Source: Aquincola tertiaricarbonis
Lineage (GTDB): Bacteria > Pseudomonadota > Gammaproteobacteria > Burkholderiales > Burkholderiaceae_C
DNA length: 64,000 bases
Direction of reading: 5' to 3'
Assembly (NCBI RefSeq): GCF_000969605.1
Contig: NZ_JZUE01000025.1
Coordinates: 1-64,000, forward strand
Both the position numbers and the translations under genes were made by a program. Under the pieces are notes generated by a model that worked only from the letters and a program-made list of their open reading frames with translations, was not told the DNA's origin and did no database searches. Positions 8,059-17,042 of the stretch are shown here, piece after piece (positions within the stretch are counted from its first letter, which is position 1; every line of letters begins with the position of its first letter).

Positions 8059-8566
8059 TCATTAGAGGAAAAACAGTTATACACCGCGTCTGGTCATACA
8101 TTGACAGCTTATTGTGCTTGAGACGGACATTGCAAGGCACATAGCGAGGTCAGCGCGCGGTAAACCGACCAGCCATCGCCGTTCCTTGCAGCCGGCGGAT
8201 TGGCCCGAGTCAACAGGCCCTCTGTGTCGACGAGCTGCCAGTCGGGCAGCTTCTGCCCCCCCCTTTTTTGAGTGAAGGGCTAGGACAAATTGGGCATCGT
8301 TGTTCTTGATTTGCTGCCGTGAAGCAGCGGTCGCGCGACGGTGCCGTTGCCGGCGCCTTGCAGCGGGCCTTAGCGTGTCGCCGAGTTCAGCTCGCGGAGA
8401 TGTGCGGCTTCTTCGGAAAAGAACTCGGTATTGGCAACTTTGATTGCCCGCTCATTCAACACTCATGTACTCGTTGCGTCGTATATCGGCTGAATTTTAC
8501 TCAATGAATGGCCGACGGACGAACAAGCACGGCGACCACGCCGGCCTTATTCTGGCGCCTTGATAT
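8059..8566. other. Intergenic stretch, no gene seen
   Basis: About 500 bases of mixed composition. It contains a C8/T6 homopolymer junction near 8257-8271. No coding-like frame, RNA gene or repeat copy is recognised. Confidence 0.5.
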
Positions 8567-9802
8567 ATGTCCTTCTCGAACCCCATCGTAATCTCGGGCT
8601 CTTCAGCGCAGCTCTTGTCGCGCATCCCGCTGGCCACAGGCGACGCGCAGTTCAGCGAGGCCTGGCTGCAGCGCCAGCTGTTTGAGCAACCCCATGCACT
8701 GCCATTAAAAGAAATTGCTCCGCACCTGGGCGAGGTCGCGCCAGTGTGCATGGAATTAAACACACTGGCCGGCCCTGCGGACATCCTCTACGTCACCACC
8801 ACCGGACAGGTAGTGCTGGTCGAGACAAAGCTTTGGCGCAACCCTGAAGCGCGACGGACGGTAGTCGCGCAGATCCTCGACTACGCGAAAGAGCTTACCG
8901 CCTGGACGTACGAGGACCTGGATCGAGAAGTTGCGAAGGCCACTGGACGCGGCCCGGGGTACCTGCTTGTATCGGCCCGACAGCGTTTTGCCACACTCGA
9001 CGAGCGTGAGTTCACTGACGGCATCAACCACAGCTTGCGGAGAGGCGAGATCGTACTGTTGATCGTAGGCGACGGCATTCGCTCGGGGACAGAAGCCCTG
9101 GTAGCGTTCTTGGAACGCTACGGTTCGCTGCGTTTCTCCTTCGGGCTGGTTGAGGTCGCCGCCTATCAACTCGGCGATGGGGTCTTGCTATGTCCGCGGG
9201 TGCTGGCAAAGACCGAGCTGATTCGACGCGTCGTAGCTGTCGCAGTAGCAGCTGACGGAACCGAGCTCGCTGCCCTACCTGCTCCCCAGGACGCAGGAAA
9301 CGATGAGGCGCCAGGATCTTCTGAGCAAAGGGAATACGGTCAGTGGCTCGGCGCGTTTTGGACAGACTACCTCGAGCGTTTGGTCCTAGATGACGCCACT
9401 CAGCTAAAACCGCGGAAGCCACCTCGCGGGACGAATGCGTTCTTTCCGATGCCACCGTCGGGCCGGGAGTGCTGGGTAAGCGCCTACATAGCTAGAGGCA
9501 CTGATCAGATCGGGGTGTACTTGGCTTTCGCGAACAAGTACGAACTAGCCGCCGACGCTTATGAGCAGCTCTACTGCGACCGCGAAGACATAGAGAAGGA
9601 GATCGGCGTACAGCTGGATTGGGTGTCCCGCAACGAGGGCACCCCGACCATCTGGGTCGTCCGCCCTCTCGGAGATTGGCGCAACCCGCAAGTCCGCTCG
9701 CAGCACCTCGCCTGGCTGACTGGTGTCACCAACCGGTTCGTGAACGCTTTCCGTCCGCGCCTCAATGCGTATTTTCGCAAGGTCGAGCAGAAATTGCCCT
9801 GA
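8567..9802 (+). CDS. PD-(D/E)XK nuclease-like protein with C-terminal DUF4268-like region
   Basis: The 411-residue protein has a restriction-endonuclease-like core near residues 70-110: D72 in GPADILYV, ExK at 86-88 (VLVETKLW) and a QxxxY helix (AQILDYAKEL), the RecB/NucS-like arrangement. The C-terminal part (about 265-405; ECWVSAYIARGTDQIGVYLA) resembles DUF4268, a domain often joined to such nucleases in restriction-like or defence loci. It is flanked by other nuclease-like genes and by a repeat copy 12 bases after its stop. No methyltransferase is adjacent, so it is not an obvious restriction-modification pair. Confidence 0.7.
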   Translation: MSFSNPIVISGSSAQLLSRIPLATGDAQFSEAWLQRQLFEQPHALPLKEIAPHLGEVAPVCMELNTLAGPADILYVTTTGQVVLVETKLWRNPEARRTVVAQILDYAKELTAWTYEDLDREVAKATGRGPGYLLVSARQRFATLDEREFTDGINHSLRRGEIVLLIVGDGIRSGTEALVAFLERYGSLRFSFGLVEVAAYQLGDGVLLCPRVLAKTELIRRVVAVAVAADGTELAALPAPQDAGNDEAPGSSEQREYGQWLGAFWTDYLERLVLDDATQLKPRKPPRGTNAFFPMPPSGRECWVSAYIARGTDQIGVYLAFANKYELAADAYEQLYCDREDIEKEIGVQLDWVSRNEGTPTIWVVRPLGDWRNPQVRSQHLAWLTGVTNRFVNAFRPRLNAYFRKVEQKLP

Positions 9803-9814
9803 ATGTCGCTTAAT

Positions 9815-10040
9815 GGCCGGAAGCGCGCCATTAGCGTCCGCTTCGCGGACAACCCCCCAAAAAGAAGCGGCGCTGTCGGTCCGTGGCAATCCCGGCACCG
9901 GACTGTCGCGGCAGGACGGCCCGCTATCGCCTCCGTCGAACGCACCCTTTCAAGGTGACTGCGCGCCCGCCCTCCCCCTCGGCAACCGACGGCCGCGTCC
10001 GCGAAGCGGACGCTCACCGCACCATTTCGACCCCAAGCGG
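9815..10040. repeat. Dispersed hairpin-ended repeat, copy B
   Basis: Left hairpin GTCCGCTTCGCGGAC (9836-9850) and right hairpin GTCCGCGAAGCGGAC (9997-10011) are exact reverse complements. The interior shares GGCAATCC, ACTGTCG and CGAACGCACCCTTTCAAGG with the other copies. It starts 12 bases after the preceding stop codon. Confidence 0.9.
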
Positions 10041-10096
10041 ACATCCTGCCGTCCGCCTCGGAGGTCAGCTGTGCAGCGATTGCGGTCCCCGAGCGG

Positions 10097-10246
10097 CCAC
10101 GCGTCGATGTCGGCTATCAGCCAGGAAGCGAGCATCTGTTGCGCTGGATCAAGCAAGCCGAACTGAGATCCGAGGACTTCCTGTTCCCGAGTCGCATGCA
10201 CGGCTCGCCGCATCTGGGAACGCGGCAGTACGCCCGAAGTCCCTAA
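10097..10246 (+). pseudogene. Fragment of a tyrosine recombinase/integrase
   Basis: In one frame the DNA reads HLLRWIKQAELRSEDFLFPS, continuing RMHGSPHLGTRQYARSP to a stop. This strongly resembles the catalytic-domain segment of small tyrosine integrases, where LFPS is followed by a conserved (T/S)xRQYAR(I/L). The N-terminal domain and the final active-site tyrosine are missing. It lies directly against repeat copy B and 190 bases before the ATPase-nuclease gene. Confidence 0.6.
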
Positions 10247-10434
10247 ACTCCATGCCCATCACGTCATGCTTCAAGATCCGATCCAACATCGCCTTCGACG
10301 GGTTCCAGTTCCTAAAGTGAGCTGCAAGCGTGAGCGGATGACGCACGCGAGTGATCGCGCATGTGGATGCAACTCCGACAGCAGGCCATCTTGCTCGCCA
10401 AGCGCAGGCCCGGCCATCTAACCAGAGACATAGC

Positions 10435-12426
10435 ATGGTGATTCGACAGATTTCAGGGAAGACGGAGATCAACGGAGAGGGGATCAAGAAGCATTTTCGG
10501 ACCACCGATCCTTGGCGTGCGATCGCCGAACTCGCCTGGAACGGGTTTGACGCCAAGGCCCCCAACGTCAACATTCTGGTTGACGAGGGGCAGATGGGTG
10601 GTGCCACTCGTGTCGAGGTCTTTGATGATGGGGAAGGCATCGAACTCGAGAAGCACGCCGAGACCTTTGGGCGCTTCAACGACTCGAGCAAAAAGGAGGA
10701 CGTGACGACACACGGTTCGCACGGGCGCGGCCGACTGTCCTTCCATCGGCTCGCTGAGCGTGCCGTCTGGTGGACTATTGCTGCAGGGTCGGGGCCCGCA
10801 CGCATCGAAGTGAACGGCGCGGCGCTCACGAACTACGAGGGCAGGTCCGTCGAGCCGGCAGCACTGCCCGCAGGGATGGCTGCCCTGAAGACCGGAACGA
10901 CCGCGGAACTGGTCAACCTGCATGCAGATCTGCCGACAGCTGGCGAACTTCACAGGCTGCTGTCCACCGAGTTCGGCTGGTTCCTCGCACTGAATCCCGC
11001 AAAGAGACTCCGCCTGAATGGAACGGAAGTGGCGGTGCCGTCGCACGATCTCATCCAGCGTGAGGTCAAGGTCGATGGGCATGACTTCGACGTGTCGGTG
11101 CTTCGCTGGGACCTGAAGCCGGGCTCCGAGAAGTCCTACGTCTACGTGTTGAATTCCTCCGGCAAGACGGTGGACAAGCGGCTCAGCACGTTCAATCACA
11201 AGGGGAACTTCCACACAAGCATCTACGTGGGCTCGAAATGGGTGGACGATTTCGAGCTCAGCGGCGCTGATCTGGCCAGCCCTGACGCGACTGGCTACGA
11301 GTCGGATACCTGGCGGAAGTTGGCGCGCGAGCTCAACAAGATCACCAAGTCGGTGTACGAGGACTTCCTTCGGGAGCAGTTCGAACGGGAGATCGAGGGC
11401 TATGTCGCCGACGGTGTCTTTCCTTCGTACGTGGGCCTGTCCCAGGACTACAAAAAGTGGAGGTTTGAAAACACCAAGAGCATCCTGCGCGCGATCTACA
11501 CCGCCGATCCGACCGCGTTGAAGTCGCTCAAGAGGAATCAGAAGAAGATCATCGTGCGGCTTTTGGACAAGCTGGCGGTCTCCAACGAGAACGACGCGAT
11601 CTTCGAGGTACTCAACAGCGTGCTGGAGCTTGATGACGTCTCGACCAAGCTGCTCGCCAAGCAGCTCAGGAGCGTCTCACTGCAGAGTATCGTGTCGGCG
11701 ATCGAAGTCCTACGCCGTCGTCATGAGGTGGCCGACAAGTTGCGGACGCTGATGAACGATCACTACCTGGATACCTTGGAGACGCCTGATCTGCAACGGA
11801 TCATCGAAGCCAACACTTGGCTGTTCGGCAGCTCCTACGAAACACTTGGCGCAGAGGAAGACACATTCACCAAGATCGCCAAGTCGCTTCGCGACGCAGT
11901 GAAGGGCATCCACGACATCTCTCTGGAAGACTTGGACGACGACCAGCCCTCCGCCATCGAGGGCGCGAACAAGCAGACAGACCTGTTCCTGGCTCGCAAG
12001 GTGCCCCATCACGACTCGATGGGCCGCAGGATCTATCGTTGCATCGTGGTTGAGATCAAGCGCCCGAGCATCGCTCTGAACTACAAGCATCTCCAGCAGT
12101 TGGACGGTTATGCCCAGCTCATCAAGAAGCACGCGGAGTTCGGCAGCGAGGCGATGCACTTTGAACTGATTCTGATCGGGCGCAAGATTTCGGAGGCTGA
12201 CACCGAGATTCGCAGCCGCATGGAAGGGCAGGTCGCGAAGGGTCTTCCGGGTCTCGTCAGCGACGACGCGCGCATGAAGCGCTTCGTCCTCAACTGGTAC
12301 ACCTTGCTCGACAACTTCATGCTGACGAACCAGGCCATGATCGAGGCACTGCGGCTGAAGCGCGATTCGTTCGAAGGTGTGCCGCGCCCGGAACTAATCG
12401 CCGACATGCAGAAGAAGGCCGCCTAG
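10435..12426 (+). CDS. GHKL/HSP90-type ATPase fused to a C-terminal Shedu-like PD-(D/E)XK nuclease
   Basis: From the ATG at 10435 the protein has 663 residues; the frame is open from 10351 but that extension has no family-like sequence. The Bergerat ATP fold is at the N-terminus: AELAWNGFDA (E32, N36), VFDDGEGIE (64-69) and HGSHGRGRLSFH (93-104). A long helical middle follows. At the C-terminus there is NTWLFGSSYETL, then D at about 516 (TDLFLARK), E-x-K at about 540-542 (VVEIKRPS) and LQQLDGYAQL, matching the DUF4263 nuclease of Shedu defence proteins. Coupling of an ATPase switch to a nuclease suggests a one-gene defence effector. The domain calls are visual. Confidence 0.75.
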   Translation: MVIRQISGKTEINGEGIKKHFRTTDPWRAIAELAWNGFDAKAPNVNILVDEGQMGGATRVEVFDDGEGIELEKHAETFGRFNDSSKKEDVTTHGSHGRGRLSFHRLAERAVWWTIAAGSGPARIEVNGAALTNYEGRSVEPAALPAGMAALKTGTTAELVNLHADLPTAGELHRLLSTEFGWFLALNPAKRLRLNGTEVAVPSHDLIQREVKVDGHDFDVSVLRWDLKPGSEKSYVYVLNSSGKTVDKRLSTFNHKGNFHTSIYVGSKWVDDFELSGADLASPDATGYESDTWRKLARELNKITKSVYEDFLREQFEREIEGYVADGVFPSYVGLSQDYKKWRFENTKSILRAIYTADPTALKSLKRNQKKIIVRLLDKLAVSNENDAIFEVLNSVLELDDVSTKLLAKQLRSVSLQSIVSAIEVLRRRHEVADKLRTLMNDHYLDTLETPDLQRIIEANTWLFGSSYETLGAEEDTFTKIAKSLRDAVKGIHDISLEDLDDDQPSAIEGANKQTDLFLARKVPHHDSMGRRIYRCIVVEIKRPSIALNYKHLQQLDGYAQLIKKHAEFGSEAMHFELILIGRKISEADTEIRSRMEGQVAKGLPGLVSDDARMKRFVLNWYTLLDNFMLTNQAMIEALRLKRDSFEGVPRPELIADMQKKAA

Positions 12427-12460
12427 CGGAGCGAGTGATTCGCGTCATGCCTAATGACCG

Positions 12461-14518
12461 TCAGGTCGCTGGGCTGTCGTCATCGAACTCCTCTGGGAAC
12501 CAAGCTCGGGCCCATTCGGGGTTGGCTCGCTTCCACGCTTCCAGGTCGCGTCCCTTGAGCCTCACATCGCCGGGCCGGGTGTCCAGCAGCCGCTGGCCGT
12601 TCTGTCGTGCGCGAGGCTGGTTGGCGATGAACTTGGCCGGCCTCCTCTCGGGCGTTTCGGGCCGGACAAAGATGCCACGCTTCGGATCGAGGATCAGTTC
12701 ATAGACGGATTCCAGCTTGCCGCCTTTCTTCGCTAGGCCGGGCGCCATCTCGGGGAACAGGAGCGCGAGCAGCCGGTCGTACGACGGATCGCGGAGGTAG
12801 GTCCTTTCACGTCGCCGAAGGCTTGCGCGCACCTCGCCGGCCCAGCCGTCGAACCAACGCTGCTGATCCGCATCGAAACCGGGCGGATAGGCGTTGACGG
12901 CAATGAGGTACAGGGAAAACTCACTCTGCCGAGCGCCCCGGGTACTCCGAATTTCGTCAAGGACGTCTGTGAGGTGCTCGCGCCCGTAGCCAACCGGTCG
13001 GTTCCAGCGGATGGACAGGAGGCGCGCCAGGATGCCATCGTGCTCGAGGAGGTTTTCATCGCCGGCCTCGGGGAATCCACGCAACGCGAGCTTCTCGACA
13101 GCGTCCGCAAGGGCCTCCCGCGCAGTTGGCGCTTCGATCGGATTGCCCGTAGCTACCTGCAACGCCCTAACGGCATGGAGGTAGTCCGCCGCGATCGTCG
13201 TGAGTGGCATCGCCCGGACCTGCGCCTCGCGCTCGGCGGTCAGTCTGGCGCGTTCCGCGATGTCCTCACGCTCCCTGCGCACGCGCCCCAGCAAGCCCTT
13301 GTAGAGCTGGTTCTGCATCGGCAGCTCGTCAGGGTGGAAAAGCCAGCGCTTAAGTGCGACTTCGTCGACCACAAGCTGGCGGAACTCCTTGCGATTCACC
13401 CGACCGCCCGCGCGGCTGAGATCGATTTCCAGCGTCGCCTCGTGGTTCTCACGGATCCGTTCCAGGCGCTCTTCATCAATGACGTTGGTGACCGTTACCT
13501 CGATCAGCAACGGGAGGTAGCGGGCGTGCTCGTCGTCGAACGCCTCGCAGGTCACGTCGGGGATCAGCCGGCCGTATCGTTGTTCGAGCCGGACGCAGTT
13601 GAGACGCAAGTCTTCCTCGTCCAGCAGCCAGGACTCGATCACCGTCCCACCGTCTACGCCCGGGCAGGAGGCTTCGACCCGGAGTTCCGGGACCGTGAGA
13701 CGACCCTCCTGCTCCAGGATCCGCTTGACCTCGTAATGGAGCACCGTCTCACGGCGCAGCGCCGGGTCGAGGTCCGGCGGCAATTCCAGCCAGCTTGGCA
13801 CGTCGTCGAAGTAGAAATGGGCCGCCTCACGCGCGGCAAGTTCGGCCTGAGCGCGAAGCTGTGCGTCGTTCCAGTGGCTATGCCAGCAAACCTCGGTCGG
13901 CACCAGCCGCGCGCGTTCCCGCAACTCGGCAGGGCCCATGCTGGCGAGCTCAGGGGCATCGGTACCGAGAAAGATCGTTGGCGGCCCAACGCCGTCGGAC
14001 TGCCCGGCTTGGCCAGGGCTGCCCGTGAGATCCACAAGGAACTGTCGACCGTCATCGAGCGTCACCACGGCGGCTGCCCGGTCCCGGTAGTCCACTTCGC
14101 TGATGCGCATCCGCTGCGGCGGGGCCTCGACCCAGGCATCGTGGTACTGGCCGCTGAGGCCCATGACCTGGGCCGTCACTCGACGTTTTGGCAGGTCAAT
14201 CCAGCCGGCGTCCTGCAGTTGCCTCAGGACGGCGACTCGCGCGGTGAGCACCATGCAATCGTCGCGTTGGGTTCCCTCGGGATGGCGGAAGTGCGGCCTC
14301 CGCACGAATTCGGTCTTCCCTGCATTCACGGCGATCAAGGGAAGACCACAACTGGAGCACTCGCAACCGCAGTGCGCGCCGCGCTGACTTGGCGTCAACT
14401 CAAGGATGTAGCGGGGCTGACCAGAAGCGATATCCCGCGCCCAGGCCATGACCAGGTCAGCGAGTGCCTGGCTAGCGCCTTCGCGCCCGGTGAGTAACAC
14501 CCGAGCAGGCCAGCTCAT
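12461..14518 (-). CDS. Large CoiA-like protein with N-terminal zinc finger and nuclease-like core
   Basis: From the ATG at 14518 the protein has 685 residues; a start at 14590 is possible. Residues 50-88 carry a cysteine/histidine cluster (CGCECSSCGLPL, then RRPHFRHP and DDC) like the zinc finger of competence protein CoiA. Further on, HYEVKRILEQEGRL and LIPDVTCEAFDDE, then LLIEVTVTNVIDEERLERIR, follow the order of the CoiA PD-(D/E)XK core, with EVT where CoiA has EIQ. It is about twice the length of CoiA, with an extra helical half. It is convergent with the ATPase-nuclease gene, in a nuclease-rich neighbourhood. Whether it acts in transformation, repair or defence is unclear. Confidence 0.55.
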   Translation of the reverse strand: MSWPARVLLTGREGASQALADLVMAWARDIASGQPRYILELTPSQRGAHCGCECSSCGLPLIAVNAGKTEFVRRPHFRHPEGTQRDDCMVLTARVAVLRQLQDAGWIDLPKRRVTAQVMGLSGQYHDAWVEAPPQRMRISEVDYRDRAAAVVTLDDGRQFLVDLTGSPGQAGQSDGVGPPTIFLGTDAPELASMGPAELRERARLVPTEVCWHSHWNDAQLRAQAELAAREAAHFYFDDVPSWLELPPDLDPALRRETVLHYEVKRILEQEGRLTVPELRVEASCPGVDGGTVIESWLLDEEDLRLNCVRLEQRYGRLIPDVTCEAFDDEHARYLPLLIEVTVTNVIDEERLERIRENHEATLEIDLSRAGGRVNRKEFRQLVVDEVALKRWLFHPDELPMQNQLYKGLLGRVRREREDIAERARLTAEREAQVRAMPLTTIAADYLHAVRALQVATGNPIEAPTAREALADAVEKLALRGFPEAGDENLLEHDGILARLLSIRWNRPVGYGREHLTDVLDEIRSTRGARQSEFSLYLIAVNAYPPGFDADQQRWFDGWAGEVRASLRRRERTYLRDPSYDRLLALLFPEMAPGLAKKGGKLESVYELILDPKRGIFVRPETPERRPAKFIANQPRARQNGQRLLDTRPGDVRLKGRDLEAWKRANPEWARAWFPEEFDDDSPAT

Positions 14519-14915
14519 AGGCAGCCCTTCACGGCCATATCGGCCCTGACGATGATGGACAGCGCCATGGATCTCCTTCCAGACCGGCACGCCGATTAGT
14601 CGAATCCCTGAGGTGCGCGCGGGCTCGCTGAAGAGCAGTTTACGGCGGCGCTGCCCCGGGGGTTGTCAGCATGTTCAGTGAGCGAGGGAAGCTCTTGCGA
14701 CTGCCTGGACGCAGGGCTCAATGACCGGTGCTGGCGCTTGCTGCCGTCCGCGGACTGAAACGCGAATGTCTCAGATCAGCCTGAAGCCGAAGGCCGCTCA
14801 ACGGCAGCCTACTGGTGGCCTTATGGCAATCCGGCTTTAAGTTCCCCGCCGGCACAGGCCCCAACGGGTACCCTTCACTCATCGATCGGGTCACTTCCAC
14901 GTACGCCCGCCCGAA
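14519..14915. other. Intergenic stretch, no gene seen
   Basis: About 400 bases between two minus-strand genes. Apart from the alternative upstream start of the CoiA-like gene, no coding-like frame or clear regulatory site is seen. Short inverted segments near 14780-14830 (CCGAAGGCCGCTCAACGG) hint at another decayed repeat. Confidence 0.4.
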
Positions 14916-15770
14916 TCAGCGCCTCTTGTCATCGTCTGGGCGGATGCCCTTGAGCGAATCGGGCGATTCGGTCGCCACGGTGGTCATGACCGGCGCGGCG
15001 GCTGCTCTCTTGAGCACCGCCTTGCCCGCGTCGCTCGCCAACTCGCCGACCCGTGAAGCCCCGGCCTTGATCGCCTCGCCCGCGGCGCTTGCGCTGCTGG
15101 CCACCACATCCCCCACCTTGCCCGCAGCGTCCTTGATCGCCGCGGCGGCCTGTCCGGTCCGTTGAGCGATCAGTTCCGCGCTGTCAGACGCGAAGTCCCC
15201 GACCTGGCGGGTGATGTCATACAGCGAGCGGCCGAACGCCTCGGCGAAATCCTTGATGAACTTCTTCGACGCCTCGGCCTGCTTGGAATCGAGCAGCTCG
15301 CCGAACTTGCGGACCGAGAATTCGACGATGGAGCGGATCAACTCCAGCCCGAGCGTCAGGCCAGAGGCCAGCCGTTCGAGGATCTGCTCGCGCTCCTTGT
15401 CCGTCAGGGCGGTCCATCCGAAGTAGATCGCGCCCACCGCGCCACAGGTCATCGCGATGGGATTAGAAAGAACTGCCGCGGAGCCAACGGCTGCGACGGC
15501 GGCGAACGTGTTGCCGAGCAGCATCTGGCCAGCGGCGATCAGCACGGTCGAGGCGATATAGCCTAGCCCGAAACCGAACTTGGCTGCCTCCAGGACGCGC
15601 CCGGTGCACGCGATCACCGGTCGGTCCGATGCCTTCAGCGCCTCGATGTGACGGTCGAGCCAATCGTTGAGGTCACCGGCCACCTGATAGATCAGCTTGA
15701 TGCCCTGGACGATCTTGCTGGTGGCGAAGCCTGCCACTTCAACGCCTGCCATCGCTGTGTGGATCGCCAT
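14916..15770 (-). CDS. Membrane protein with amphipathic-helix tail, hypothetical
   Basis: From the ATG at 15770 (preceded by GGGGAAAG) the protein has about 284 residues. Residues about 55-120 are hydrophobic and glycine-rich (GFGLGYIASTVLIAAG, VAAVGSAAVL, GAVGAIYFGWTAL), suggesting two or three membrane segments. Residues about 170-260 form a long repetitive helix rich in A, D, K and E with heptad-like spacing (DAAGKVGDVVASSASAAGEA, IKAGASRVGELASDAGKA), apolipoprotein- or LEA-like. It is divergent from the nuclease-like gene at 16044. Function unknown; in this neighbourhood a membrane-acting effector is one possibility. Confidence 0.6.
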   Translation of the reverse strand: MAIHTAMAGVEVAGFATSKIVQGIKLIYQVAGDLNDWLDRHIEALKASDRPVIACTGRVLEAAKFGFGLGYIASTVLIAAGQMLLGNTFAAVAAVGSAAVLSNPIAMTCGAVGAIYFGWTALTDKEREQILERLASGLTLGLELIRSIVEFSVRKFGELLDSKQAEASKKFIKDFAEAFGRSLYDITRQVGDFASDSAELIAQRTGQAAAAIKDAAGKVGDVVASSASAAGEAIKAGASRVGELASDAGKAVLKRAAAAPVMTTVATESPDSLKGIRPDDDKRR

Positions 15771-16043
15771 GTTCTTTCCCCAAAGTTCGGCTTGGCGACA
15801 AGCTGTCGCCTGCGGTTTGATGAATCGCAGGCACGATAGCCCAACGCCCTGGTGTTTCCAAGCGCACGCCGCGGGCCGATGCCAAGGGTGGGCAGCACGC
15901 GACCAGCGAGGCGTTCCGCGGAGGAGTTGGCTATGCCGAACGCTCGCATCGCGAAGCCGCTTTGATGGAAACTCCAGCTTCGGTTGGCGCCCCGGATCGG
16001 GCATCAAGTTGACCTGCGGACGCCTTCCTGGAGCAAGGAACCG

Positions 16044-16640
16044 ATGAGCGACTGGGACTTCCTGCATGACATGCACGACGCGGGATCTAGCGCCGAGGAC
16101 ATCGCCCATGCGGCGGCGGTCGGCTATTCACCTGAGGAAGAGGTGTACCTCAGCAGGCAATGGGTCGAGTCCAAGCTCGAGGGTCAGTCACCTGACGCGG
16201 CAAACTTTCTGCGTCCCAAGGAGATGTTCCGGAGCAGGGAGGGGTTTCCGTACTCCGTCCTGCAGCAGGCCGAGATCTTCGAGGACTTGGTCGAATGCGC
16301 GGCGCGCCACTTCGACAACACCGGTCGGTATTTGCAGATTTGGGGCGAGCTCGGGGAGATCTATGCCGAGATCAAGTATGGCCTTCGCCGCCATGCCACT
16401 CAGCAGGCCGGCTCCGACGGCAAGATTGCCGGCAGGCGGGTCGAGGTAAAGACAATCTCTCCGGAGAAGAGCGGTGACCACGTGCTCGTCAAGCGTGCCG
16501 GGGACTTCGAGCAGTTACTGATCGTTCGGATCGACGAAGACTTCCAGTTCACCGGAAAGCTGCTAGAACGCAGCGAGCTGTCGAGCGGCGGCCGCGATTT
16601 CCTCAAGGGTCGGATGCAGGGCGGCGGCAGGACGTCCTGA
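16044..16640 (+). CDS. Small PD-(D/E)XK nuclease-like protein
   Basis: From the ATG at 16044 (AAGGAA ribosome site) the protein has 198 residues. The N-terminal third is acidic and helical. The C-terminal half shows a restriction-endonuclease-like pattern: a helix with glutamates (WGELGEIYAEIKYGL) then KIAGRRVEVKTISPEKS with an ExK motif, followed by a beta hairpin (DHVLVKRAGDFEQLLIVRID). This resembles small DUF6998-type restriction-fold proteins. It is divergent from the amphipathic membrane protein and near the CBASS pair. No partner methylase. Confidence 0.55.
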   Translation: MSDWDFLHDMHDAGSSAEDIAHAAAVGYSPEEEVYLSRQWVESKLEGQSPDAANFLRPKEMFRSREGFPYSVLQQAEIFEDLVECAARHFDNTGRYLQIWGELGEIYAEIKYGLRRHATQQAGSDGKIAGRRVEVKTISPEKSGDHVLVKRAGDFEQLLIVRIDEDFQFTGKLLERSELSSGGRDFLKGRMQGGGRTS

Positions 16641-17042
16641 ACCGTCGCCGAACCAGCGTTTCATTCCTGTGCCGCAACTGACCGACGAACGACCAGTTGG
16701 TCGGTCCCAAGCGGTAGTTGTAGGTCGAGCGGCTGCTTGGGCCGGAAGCGGCCACACGCAAATCGTAGCCACCGACGTCGGCTACTCTCGCGACCAGTCA
16801 CGCGATGAGCGTCGCGGGCGTGTCGGCGACCGAATGGCTGCTGCCGCGGCTCACCGCCGCGCGCTGGCACACGTGTCGCGTCGACGAGGTGCGTCCGCGG
16901 GCGGGTCAAGGGCGGGCGCAGCCCGGCGCAGCGCAACTTGATGCTGTCGCGGGAGAAGCACGCTGAGCTCGCGGGCCGGCAACTAAGACCGCCAACATCG
17001 GCGAGACGTAACGAACACCTATCTTGGCCCACATCTCCGTGG
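16641..17042. other. Intergenic stretch between nuclease gene and CBASS
   Basis: About 400 bases with no credible gene. Read on the minus strand, 16660-16790 gives a protein-like stretch (GYDLRVAASGPSSRSTYNYR) without start or family. It may be another repeat remnant; I cannot support more. Confidence 0.4.

Noticed and set aside
8319-8507. A 62-codon plus-strand frame between accessory genes
   Set aside because: No ribosome site, no domain, no conservation evidence.
10149-10829. A 226-codon minus-strand frame
   Set aside because: Antisense to the GHKL ATPase N-terminus and the integrase remnant.
12974-14497. A 507-codon plus-strand frame
   Set aside because: Antisense to the CoiA-like gene, which has zinc-finger and nuclease motifs.
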